Positions 44,751 to 51,019 of a stretch of DNA of 51,019 bases are shown piece after piece. How positions within the stretch are numbered: the stretch's first letter is position 1; every line of letters begins with the position of its first letter. The translations under genes were made by a program, and so were the position numbers. The notes beneath the pieces were generated by a model. It was not told where the DNA came from. It saw nothing but the letters and a program-made list of their open reading frames with translations, and made no database searches. Source of the DNA: Planctomycetota bacterium (GTDB lineage Bacteria; Planctomycetota; UBA1135; JADKAF01); the NCBI GenBank assembly GCA_016793245.1, contig JAEUHW010000455.1:1-51019 (forward strand), in the 5' to 3' direction.

Positions 44751-46412
44751 ATGCAACCTCCTCGCGAGCAAGAGGCGAGCGACGAGCCGCGTCGCCCGCC
44801 CATCGATCTGGTCGAGGCCTTCGTCGCGCCGATCTGGCACGCGCGATATTGGATCTGCCTGCTCACCGGCCTGGGGCTGGCCGTCGCCACGTTCCGCGCG
44901 GCGATCGAGCCGAACACCTACGAGGCGACGGGCAAGCTGCTGGTGCGTGCGGGGGCGCGCGAGGGCGGTTCGGCGGAGTCGCGCATCGTGGGCTCGGGCG
45001 GGAGCGAGATCTCCAGTGCGCGCGAAGCCGTGATGAACGAGCTTCATCTGCTCGCGAGCCCGAAGGTCTTCGAGAACGTCGTGCGCAAGATCGGCGCGGA
45101 TCGCCTCCTCGCACCCTACGATCCACAGAGCCAAGGCGTCGATCACGGCTTCGTCACCGAAGCGCTGCATGCGTTCCAGGACTTCTGGTTCCGGAACCTC
45201 GGCGGTGCATCGAGCAATGCGGCGAGCCTCGATCCCGAAGCAGCCGTCGCTGCCGCGACGAAGATCCTGCAGCGCGCCTTGGTGGTGCGCGCCGAGATGA
45301 ATTCCAGCGTGCTCACCGTGACCTGCAACACGAGCTCGCCGCAGCTCTCCGCGGATCTGGTGAACGCGTTCATGGCCGAGGCCCGCGCGAGCCACCAGGC
45401 CGTGTTCTCCTCGAGCAGCACGATCGAAGCCCTCGATCAGATGATCAGTGAAGCGAGCTCGATCTACGCTGCGGCGGACAAAGCCGCCGCCGATTACCGC
45501 CTGCAGTGCGACATCAGCGATGCCGACGGCGAGCGTGCGCAGCTTCAACGCGAGAAGATGGAGCTCGAGGCGAACATTCGCTCCGACGAAGAGCGCGTCG
45601 CGGCTCTCGAGGCAACTCTGGAGACCCTCGAGAACGAGCTGAAGCTGGAGAAGAAGACCCACCTCGTCTCCGTCGCGAATCCAGCCCAGCCGAATCCCCT
45701 CTGGACGGAGCTGCTGCAGCGCACGTTCAGCCTCAAGGATCAGATCGACGATCTCAATTCCGAGAGCGGCCTGAGTCAGGAGACCATCACCAAGCGGCGA
45801 AGCGCGCTCACGAAGAGGCTCCAAGACGCCGAGAAGGAGCTTCTGGCGACCTCCAGGCTGGAGCCCGTCGCTGCGAGCCAGGTCGAACAACCGAACCCGC
45901 ACTACGAGAGGCTCTTCACCGAGATCAGCGCGACCAAGGTACAACTCGCCTCGCTCCGGGCCGAAGCCGAGAAGCGCAAGGGCCGGCGAGCCTCCGTGAA
46001 AGACGACTTGGCCGAGGTCGAGCGCTGCAGCCCGATGCTCAACTTCCTCCAGAGCGAAGCCAGCAAGGCGAAGGCGAAGCTAGATCAGTTCGCGGCGTCG
46101 CGATCCGCTATCGATGTCCTCGCCGAGCTCGACCGCCGGAACCTGATCAACTTGCGCGAGCTGCAGCGAGCGAGCTCGCTCTCCGAGAAGAGCGGCCCCC
46201 GCCGCGGCCGCATGGTGATGATGGGCGGCTTGATCGGCGGCGCCTTGAGCGTCGGCTTCGCCCTGCTCCGCTCGCGCCTCGGCCGGCGCTTCCGCTCCCC
46301 CGGCGACGTGAAGCGCCTCCTCGGGACCCCTGTCCTCGGCCTGGTACCCGAAGTCTCCGCACGCGAGCTCGCGCGTCGCCGCGAAGCCGCGGCGGGAGGT
46401 TCCCGCTCATGA
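44751..46412 (+). CDS. Chain-length/GumC-like polysaccharide co-polymerase
   Basis: A 553-residue inner-membrane protein. One helix lies near the N-terminus (YWICLLTGLGLAVATF, about 33-48) and one near the C-terminus (MVMMGGLIGGALSVGFALL, about 485-503). Between them is a long periplasmic region with coiled coil (about 245-460) and the Wzz-like N-terminal domain (LVRAGAREGG, SAREAVMNELHLLASPKVFE). Such PCP-2a proteins control chain length and recruit the BY-kinase. The C-terminal tail SPGDVKRLLGTPVLGLVPEV matches the cytosolic segment that contacts CpsD/BY-kinases. Overlaps the next gene by 4 bp (ATGA). Confidence 0.85.
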   Translation: MQPPREQEASDEPRRPPIDLVEAFVAPIWHARYWICLLTGLGLAVATFRAAIEPNTYEATGKLLVRAGAREGGSAESRIVGSGGSEISSAREAVMNELHLLASPKVFENVVRKIGADRLLAPYDPQSQGVDHGFVTEALHAFQDFWFRNLGGASSNAASLDPEAAVAAATKILQRALVVRAEMNSSVLTVTCNTSSPQLSADLVNAFMAEARASHQAVFSSSSTIEALDQMISEASSIYAAADKAAADYRLQCDISDADGERAQLQREKMELEANIRSDEERVAALEATLETLENELKLEKKTHLVSVANPAQPNPLWTELLQRTFSLKDQIDDLNSESGLSQETITKRRSALTKRLQDAEKELLATSRLEPVAASQVEQPNPHYERLFTEISATKVQLASLRAEAEKRKGRRASVKDDLAEVERCSPMLNFLQSEASKAKAKLDQFAASRSAIDVLAELDRRNLINLRELQRASSLSEKSGPRRGRMVMMGGLIGGALSVGFALLRSRLGRRFRSPGDVKRLLGTPVLGLVPEVSARELARRREAAAGGSRS

Positions 46413-47080
46413 CGCGCTCGACCACGCCGGTGCGGTCGAGCCTGCTCGACCTCCTCGATCCCTACGCTCCGACCTTCGCGACGCTCTGGACGGGCCTGCT
46501 CGCCAACGCGCCGCAGGAGGCGCCGCTCCGTGTCGCGTTCACCTCCTGCGAGCACGGCGACGGCACGACGACGGCCGCCGCCTGCGCGGCGATCAGCCTC
46601 GCCCTGCACGGCGGCCGCGAGGTGGTGCTCGTCGAGGCGAACGCGCATCGCCCCGGGCTGGCGGAGTTGCTCGGCCTCCCGGCCGGACCGGGCCTGGAGG
46701 AGGTCCGCAGCGGAGAAGTCGCCCTCGAGAGTGCCGTCCGCGAAACCGACCTGCCGGGCCTGCGCGTCCTGACGGTCGGCGTCCCCAAGGTGACCAGCGT
46801 GCCGCCGCGCGCGGCCGAGCTCTCGCGGATCTGGCAGAACCTCGCGGGCGAGAACTGCCACCTCATCGTCGATGCGCCGCCGGCACCCGCGCATCCGCAG
46901 ACGGTGCCGATCCTGGCTTCGTTGGACGGGGTGATCCTGGTCCTCAACGCGCGACGGACGAAGCGCGGCGACGTGCGGCCGGTCCTCCGCTCCCTCGACA
47001 GCGCCGGCATCCCGCTGCTGGGCACCCTGCTGAACCGCTGCACCCGCGGATTGCCCGCCTGGCTGCGCCCGCCGCGCTGA
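46409..47080 (+). CDS. CpsD/CapB-like P-loop protein with degenerate Walker motifs
   Basis: A 223-residue MinD/BY-kinase-fold protein. Walker A is degenerate: TSCEHGDGTTTAAA with Thr53 where the family has the essential Lys of G-x-G-K-S/T. The Walker A' strand is VVLVEANAHRP, with Glu76 in place of the usual Asp. Walker B HLIVDAPPA keeps Asp155. The C-terminus lacks the Tyr-rich tail of autokinases. Catalysis by the usual mechanism is therefore doubtful. The ATG at 46409 overlaps the GumC-like stop and has GGGAGG upstream. It is co-encoded with the PCP partner, so a structural or regulatory role in export is plausible. Some CpsD-like proteins in other EPS loci are likewise tail-less. Confidence 0.85.
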   Translation: MTRSTTPVRSSLLDLLDPYAPTFATLWTGLLANAPQEAPLRVAFTSCEHGDGTTTAAACAAISLALHGGREVVLVEANAHRPGLAELLGLPAGPGLEEVRSGEVALESAVRETDLPGLRVLTVGVPKVTSVPPRAAELSRIWQNLAGENCHLIVDAPPAPAHPQTVPILASLDGVILVLNARRTKRGDVRPVLRSLDSAGIPLLGTLLNRCTRGLPAWLRPPR

Positions 47081-47107
47081 AAAAACCAACATACAGCGGG
47101 CGAGGGC

Positions 47108-47137
47108 TAGACACTTCGAACGAGCTCGGGCTAGCTT
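47108..47137 (+). promoter_or_regulatory. Possible promoter of the VPEID-CTERM gene
   Basis: TAGACA (47108-47113) and TAGCTT (47132-47137) are separated by 18 bp, like -35 and -10 elements. They lie 116 bp before the ATG at 47253 and after the CpsD-like stop. An imperfect hairpin (CCCGGGCG...CGCCCCGGG, 47203-47223) is in the leader between. Not experimentally supported. Confidence 0.4.
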
Positions 47138-47252
47138 TGTCGGGGTCTATCCCCCCGATCGACTCTTCTCTACTCTACCTCGCACTGCGTGCTGCGAGAG
47201 ACCCCGGGCGAATCCGCCCCGGGATGACTCGCACGCGTGGAGTTCTCAAGCC

Positions 47253-47495
47253 ATGACCTGCCTCTCTTCCCTTCGCAAGCTCGCCCTCCTCGGCTCTTCG
47301 CTCGTCCTCACGACCTCGGCCTGGGCCTTCCAGCAGCCGATCGGCACCTCCGTGGTCGGCACGACGCCGACCACCGGCGAAGTGATGAACGCCCCGGAGA
47401 TCGACCCGACCCTCGCGACGGGCCTCATCGTCCTGCTCCTCGGCGGCGTGCTGATCCTGACCAGCCGCGTGCGCAGCGCCCGCGCGACCGCCTGA
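47253..47495 (+). CDS. VPEID-CTERM-type exosortase substrate (80 residues)
   Basis: A very small secreted protein. The signal peptide with n-region and h-region (LRKLALLGSSLVLTTSAWA) has a likely cleavage after Ala25. A 20-residue mature region rich in Gly/Thr/Val follows. The C-terminal sorting signal is APEID (residues 47-51), a membrane helix (about 55-70, ATGLIVLLLGGVLILT), then a basic tail with Arg72, Arg74 and Arg77. This is the VPEID-CTERM arrangement with Ala for Val, expected to be recognised by the XrtE-type exosortase encoded at 26028-27713. Start ATG 47253 has GGAG about eleven bases upstream. Too short for enzymatic function; surface anchor or EPS-associated role is likely. Confidence 0.85.
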   Translation: MTCLSSLRKLALLGSSLVLTTSAWAFQQPIGTSVVGTTPTTGEVMNAPEIDPTLATGLIVLLLGGVLILTSRVRSARATA

Positions 47496-47555
47496 ACGCA
47501 AGCGACCGCCGGAGCACGCGCGACCGCCGGAACGCCCGCAACCGCCAGAGCGCGC
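47484..47555 (+). repeat. Four 18-bp tandem repeats spanning the VPEID gene stop
   Basis: Four adjacent 18-bp units: 47484-47501, 47502-47519, 47520-47537 and 47538-47555, with consensus GCGACCGCCGGARCRCNC. The first unit has a T for G, giving TGA at 47493-47495, the stop of the gene. Three further in-frame units (six codons each) lie beyond the stop, so loss of that T would extend the protein through the array. Confidence 0.8.
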
Positions 47556-47589
47556 CGGGCGTTCGAACCGGCGAGTTCCGCGATGACGT

Positions 47590-47617
47590 GAGGTCGAGGA
47601 CTTCGGTCCTCGGCCTC
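47590..47617 (+). terminator. UUCG-loop hairpin terminator after the VPEID gene
   Basis: GAGGTCGAGGAC (47590-47601), loop TTCG (47602-47605) and GTCCTCGGCCTC (47606-47617) form a 12-bp stem with one T-G pair. TCGTTGCGTTT, a T-richer stretch, follows. About 95 bases after the VPEID stop. The tetraloop and tail make it the strongest intrinsic-terminator candidate in the window. Confidence 0.65.
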
Positions 47618-47783
47618 TCGTTGCGTTTCCAGAGAGGATCTGCGACGGAGCGCCTCTTCAGGCCCGGCAGCACCCGGTCCGAAGACTCACCGGAGCGCCC
47701 GACGCGAGCGAGGCTGATCCCCGCGCGGCCGTCACCGAAGTTGCATCCGTCCTCCTTGAGCCTCGACTCCTCGGATAAGTCGC

Positions 47784-47800
47784 GCCTGCGATCCGCAGGC
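47784..47800 (+). other. Hairpin in the leader of the asparagine-synthase-like gene
   Basis: GCCTGCG (47784-47790) and CGCAGGC (47794-47800) pair perfectly around ATC, 44 bases before the ATG at 47845. Function unknown. Confidence 0.35.
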
Positions 47801-47844
47801 TGCGTCTCCGTGCGAACCCAGCGCTCGCGCCCCGGAGGTCCGCT

Positions 47845-49782
47845 ATGTGCGGCATCGCCGGCGCCGTAGGCGCGATCGACGCCGAGGTGCGCGCCGCGCT
47901 CGCGCGCGCTCACGCAGCCCAAGCGCACCGCGGTCCCGACGCCGAAGGCCTTTGGCCCGATTCAGGCGCGTCGGAGCGCGTCCTGTTCGCCCATCGCCGT
48001 CTGGCGATCCTCGATCTCTCGCCCGAGGCGAACCAGCCGATGCGCGACGACGCCTCGGGCTGCGTGCTCGTGTTCAACGGGGAGATCTACAACTTCGCCG
48101 CGCTGCGCGACGAGCTGCGGGCGGCCGGACGCAGCTTCCGCACGCGCTCGGACACCGAGGTCCTGCTCGCGGCGTATGCGCAGTGGGGCGACGAGTGCGT
48201 GCGGAAGCTCCGCGGCATGTACGCCTTCGCGCTGTTCGACCCGCGTCGCCGCACCGTGCTGCTCGCGCGCGACCCGCTCGGCGAGAAGCCGCTCTACTGG
48301 ACGCTCGTGCGCCGGAACGGCGCCGCGGTGCTGCTCTTCGCCTCCGAGCTGCGCTCGCTCCTCGCGACGGGCCTGGTCGAGCGCAAGCTCGAGAAGAGAG
48401 CGCTCGCGAGCTATCTCTGGCACGGCTTCGTCTGCAGCGATCGCTCGCTCGTGCGCGGCGTCGAGCTCCTCCCCGCCGGTTCGCGCGCGTCGATCTCGAT
48501 CGACGCGCCGCAGTGCAAGCCCGAGCGCTGGTGGCATCTGCCGGAGCCGGAAGCGCCGCGCAGCTCGATGGCGTCGCTGCGCGCCTCTCTCGAGCAAGCC
48601 GTGCGCGAGCAGCTCGTGAGCGATGTGCCGCTCGGCGTCTTCCTCTCGGGCGGCATCGACTCGAGCGCGGTGGCGAGCCTCGCCGCGCGCGCGGGAGCCG
48701 GCGCGGTGCACACCTTCACGATCGGCTTCGACGAGACCGCGTACGACGAATCGAAGATCGCGCGCGCGGTCGCCGATTCACTCGGCACGACGCATCGCGA
48801 GATCCGCCTCACCGAGCAGAACTTCACGAGCGGCCTCGACGGCGCGCTGCGCTCGCTCGACCAGCCGTCGTTCGACGCGCTGAACACCTACTTCGTGAGC
48901 CGCGCCGTGCGCGAAGCGGGGATCACCGTGGCGCTCGCCGGCACCGGGGGCGACGAGCTCTTCGGCGGCTATCGCAGCTTCGCGGAGCTGCCGAAGGCGC
49001 GGAAGTGGGCGCGGCGCTTGCGCCCCGTTCCCGCGTCGCTGCTGCGCGCCGCAGCGGGACTCGCTGCGCGGATGAAGACGGGGCCTGCCGGCGAAGTTCC
49101 GCCGCAGACCCGCTGGGGAAAGCTCGGCGATCTGCTCGCGACGCGCGGCTCGCTCGTCGCGCTCTACCAAGTCGCCTACGGGCTCTACACGCAGCGCTTC
49201 CTCGCCGAGCTCGCGCCCGCGCCGCTCTTCGAAGGCACGGCCTACGGCCTCGAGCTCGAGCGCTTGGATCGATTGGAGCGCGACGTGCAAGGTCACGACG
49301 CGCGCGCCGCGATCGCGCGTCTCGAGCTCGAGAGCTTCATCGGCCAGCGTCTCTTGCGCGATGGCGACACGGCGAGCATGGCCGTCTCGCTCGAGGTGCG
49401 CGTGCCGCTGCTCGATTCCCGCATCGTCGAGACCGCGAGCGCGCTGCCGCCGACGCAGCGCTTCGAGCCGCTCGGAAGGAAGCAAGTCCTGCGCGACCTC
49501 GCCCTCGACAACCTCGAGAAGGCGCTCTTCGAACGCGAGAAGTCCGGCTTCGTGCTGCCCATCGAGCGCTGGTGCCGCGCGTCGCTCGCCGGCGAAGTCG
49601 GCGCCCTGCTCACCGACGCTGCCGCCTGCGAAGCCGTGGGGTTGGATCCTCGTGCGATCGCGCGCCTCTGGCGCGCGTTCTCCGCGGGCGCTCCGGGGCT
49701 CTACTGGTCGCGCATCTGGTCGCTCTACGTGCTGCTCTGGTGGTGTCGCGCGCAGAAGGTCGAGATCGGAGGTGCCGCATGA
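47845..49782 (+). CDS. Asparagine synthase-like glutamine amidotransferase (EPS-associated)
   Basis: A 645-residue AsnB-type enzyme. The N-terminal Ntn glutaminase has nucleophile Cys2 (MCGIAGAVG), HRGPDAEGLW, FNGEIYNFAALRDEL and RDPLGEKPLYW. The synthetase domain has the PP-loop FLSGGIDSS with Ser268-Gly-Gly and a downstream GGDELFGGYR motif. Exosortase-linked EPS loci commonly carry such amidotransferases, which are proposed to modify sugars or peptides rather than make asparagine (the role is inferred). ATG 47845 has GGAGG at seven bases. Its stop overlaps the GT2 start (ATGA). First gene of the three-gene block AsnB-GT2-WecG. Confidence 0.9.
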   Translation: MCGIAGAVGAIDAEVRAALARAHAAQAHRGPDAEGLWPDSGASERVLFAHRRLAILDLSPEANQPMRDDASGCVLVFNGEIYNFAALRDELRAAGRSFRTRSDTEVLLAAYAQWGDECVRKLRGMYAFALFDPRRRTVLLARDPLGEKPLYWTLVRRNGAAVLLFASELRSLLATGLVERKLEKRALASYLWHGFVCSDRSLVRGVELLPAGSRASISIDAPQCKPERWWHLPEPEAPRSSMASLRASLEQAVREQLVSDVPLGVFLSGGIDSSAVASLAARAGAGAVHTFTIGFDETAYDESKIARAVADSLGTTHREIRLTEQNFTSGLDGALRSLDQPSFDALNTYFVSRAVREAGITVALAGTGGDELFGGYRSFAELPKARKWARRLRPVPASLLRAAAGLAARMKTGPAGEVPPQTRWGKLGDLLATRGSLVALYQVAYGLYTQRFLAELAPAPLFEGTAYGLELERLDRLERDVQGHDARAAIARLELESFIGQRLLRDGDTASMAVSLEVRVPLLDSRIVETASALPPTQRFEPLGRKQVLRDLALDNLEKALFEREKSGFVLPIERWCRASLAGEVGALLTDAAACEAVGLDPRAIARLWRAFSAGAPGLYWSRIWSLYVLLWWCRAQKVEIGGAA

Positions 49783-50723
49783 GCGCCCCGCTCCCGCCGT
49801 ATCTGCTCATCACGCCGTGCCGCGACGAGGCCGCGTACGCGCGGCGCACCTTGGACAGCGTGGTCGCGCAGACGCATCGGCCCGCGTGCTGGCTCATCGT
49901 CGACGACGGCTCCTCCGATGCGACGCCGCAGCTCCTCGCCGAATACGCCGCGAAGCATCCTTGGATCCGCGTGCTGCGCCGCGAGAACCGCGGCCATCGC
50001 AGCGTCGGACCCGGCGTCATCGACGCGTTCTACGCGGGCTGGGAGGTCGCCGAGCCCGAGCGCTATCCCTACTTCGCGAAGTTCGATCTCGATCTCGACA
50101 TCCCGCCGCGCTACTTCGAGATCCTGCTGCAGCGCATGGAAGCGGAGCCGCGGCTCGCGACGTGCAGCGGCAAGCCCTGGTTCCGCGGGCCGAACGGCGA
50201 GCGCATCTCGGAGGGCTGCGGCGACGAGATGTCGGTCGGCATGACCAAGCTCTATCGAAGAGCGGCCTTCGAGCAGATCGGCGGCTTCGTGCGCGAGGTC
50301 ATGTGGGACGGCATCGATTGCCATCGGGCGCGACAGCTCGGCTGGCGCGCGGAGAGCTACGGCGACGAGGAGCTCGCGTTCGAGCACCTGCGCCCGATGG
50401 GCTCCTCGCAGAAGAGCATCTACACCGGTCGCGTGCGCCACGGTGCGGGCCAGCACTTCATGGGCACGGGCTTCCTCTACATGAGCGCCAGCGCGGTCTT
50501 CCGCATGTTGCACCCGCCGTACATCCTCGGCGGGTTGGCGATGGAGTGGGGCTGGCTGAAGAGCTTCTTCGCCCGCAAGCCGCGCTACGCGGATCCCGCG
50601 TTCCGTAAGTTCCTGCGCCGCTATCAGCTCGCGTGCCTCGTGCAAGGCAAGCGCCGCGCGACGCGCGCGCTCGACGCGCGACAGGCCAGCGTCTGGCGCC
50701 CCCCGCAGGAGAACGCCTCGTGA
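49779..50723 (+). CDS. Glycosyltransferase, GT2 family
   Basis: A 314-residue GT-A enzyme. The N-terminal LLITPCRDEAAYARRTLDSV and CWLIVDDGSSDATPQLL bind the nucleotide. The DxD motif is in FAKFDLDLDIPPRYF, and GFVREVMWDGIDCHRARQLGW is the catalytic region. A later hydrophobic stretch (PPYILGGLAMEWGWL) may associate with the membrane. ATG at 49779 overlaps the AsnB stop and has GGAGG about six bases upstream. Stop overlaps the next GTG. Close to the exosortase-locus GT2 enzymes that follow the amidotransferase. Confidence 0.89.
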   Translation: MSAPLPPYLLITPCRDEAAYARRTLDSVVAQTHRPACWLIVDDGSSDATPQLLAEYAAKHPWIRVLRRENRGHRSVGPGVIDAFYAGWEVAEPERYPYFAKFDLDLDIPPRYFEILLQRMEAEPRLATCSGKPWFRGPNGERISEGCGDEMSVGMTKLYRRAAFEQIGGFVREVMWDGIDCHRARQLGWRAESYGDEELAFEHLRPMGSSQKSIYTGRVRHGAGQHFMGTGFLYMSASAVFRMLHPPYILGGLAMEWGWLKSFFARKPRYADPAFRKFLRRYQLACLVQGKRRATRALDARQASVWRPPQENAS

Positions 50724-51019
50724 GCGGAGCTCGCGCGTGGCGCCGGATCGAGCTACTCGGGGTCGAGATCGACGCCGTGCGCGAAGCGCAGTGCGTCGAG
50801 CACGTGCTGCAAGAGCTCGCCGCCGGCCGCGGCGGCTGGGTCGTGACGCCGAACCTCGACCACCTGCGCCGCCTCGTGAACGAGAAGAGCTACCGCGAGC
50901 TCTGCGCGGGCGCCGACCTCTTCGTCGCCGACGGCATGCCGCTCGTCTGGGCGTCGCGCTTGCAGGGAACTCCCTTGCCCGAGCGCGTCGCCGGCAGCGA
51001 TCTGATCTCCAGTCTGACC
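50720..51019 (+). CDS. WecG/TagA/CpsF-family glycosyltransferase, partial
   Basis: The first 100 codons of a GT26-type transferase, starting at GTG 50720 with AGGAG eight bases upstream and overlapping the GT2 stop. The landmarks are LLGVEIDAV, WVVTPNLDHLRRLV, ADLFVADGMPLVWASRL and TPLPERVAGSDL, matching the TagA/WecG N-terminal substrate region (with the catalytic-site Asp in the N-x-D region). These enzymes transfer ManNAcA, GlcA or similar sugars. The rest lies beyond 51019. It continues the AsnB-GT2 block. Confidence 0.88.
   Translation, partial: MSGARAWRRIELLGVEIDAVREAQCVEHVLQELAAGRGGWVVTPNLDHLRRLVNEKSYRELCAGADLFVADGMPLVWASRLQGTPLPERVAGSDLISSLT

Larger units (their letters stand above)
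47496..47844. other. 349-bp intergenic region before the asparagine-synthase-like gene
   Basis: Contains the end of the 18-bp repeat array, the UUCG-loop hairpin (47590-47617) and a short hairpin (47784-47800). No gene is supportable. A promoter for the AsnB block should lie between the terminator and 47844, but I could not define -35/-10 elements with suitable spacing. Confidence 0.6.

Noticed and set aside
47752..47780. Possible promoter TTGAGC and GATAAG before the asparagine-synthase-like gene
   Set aside because: Spacing between the two hexamers is about 12 bp, too short for a standard promoter.

Overview
The window is high-GC (about 70% by eye), densely coded DNA from an outer-membrane-bearing bacterium. 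It encodes an NodT/TolC-type outer-membrane efflux lipoprotein, a Wza-type export lipoprotein, lipoboxed surface proteins and an exosortase. The phylum cannot be fixed from the sequence alone. Planctomycetota or a myxobacterium-like lineage would fit, but that is a guess. No rRNA, tRNA, insertion sequence or CRISPR array was seen.

Layout. (1) 1-3087, minus strand: an oxidative pentose phosphate operon gnd-zwf-pgl; pgl runs off the left edge. (2) 3328-8689, plus strand: a TetR/CecR-like regulator with three operator-like palindromes, then a DevBCA/MacB-like tripartite ABC exporter (permease, ATPase, membrane fusion protein, outer-membrane factor). All four junctions are 4-bp stop/start overlaps. 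(3) 8961-14105: four single genes, namely an exported protein of unknown function, an MBL-fold hydrolase, a SUKH (SMI1/KNR4) protein and a DUF1444-like protein. (4) 14352 to the right edge: an exopolysaccharide (EPS) and exosortase locus of at least 36 kb.

The EPS locus holds glycosyltransferases; a Wzx-like flippase and Wzy/ligase-like protein; two tandem paralogous beta-helix lipoproteins; an exosortase E/CAAX-protease fusion (XrtE); a NodB-type deacetylase; a GT39-like membrane protein; and an SGNH/AlgX-like protein with a methyltransferase and a GT2. It continues with a 2149-residue polyketide synthase (KS-AT-KR-DH-ACP-TE), a GT4, an initiating sugar transferase with an unusual N-terminus, Wza, Wzz/GumC-like and CpsD-like proteins, a tiny VPEID-CTERM-type protein, an AsnB-type amidotransferase, a GT2 and a WecG/TagA transferase (cut by the right edge).

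Inferred logic: the sugar transferase starts a lipid-linked repeat unit, the GTs and AsnB-like enzyme extend or decorate it, Wzx/Wzy flip and polymerise it, and Wza/Wzz/CpsD-like export it. The beta-helix lipoproteins, deacetylase and SGNH protein may modify it. XrtE probably processes the APEID-tailed small protein encoded 20 kb away. The PKS may supply a lipid or acyl component. The most interesting points are this exosortase/substrate pair in a PKS-containing EPS locus, the degenerate GGDEF-like domain on the priming transferase, the CpsD-like protein lacking its P-loop lysine, the KR-before-DH PKS order, and the duplicated beta-helix genes with a shared leader hairpin.
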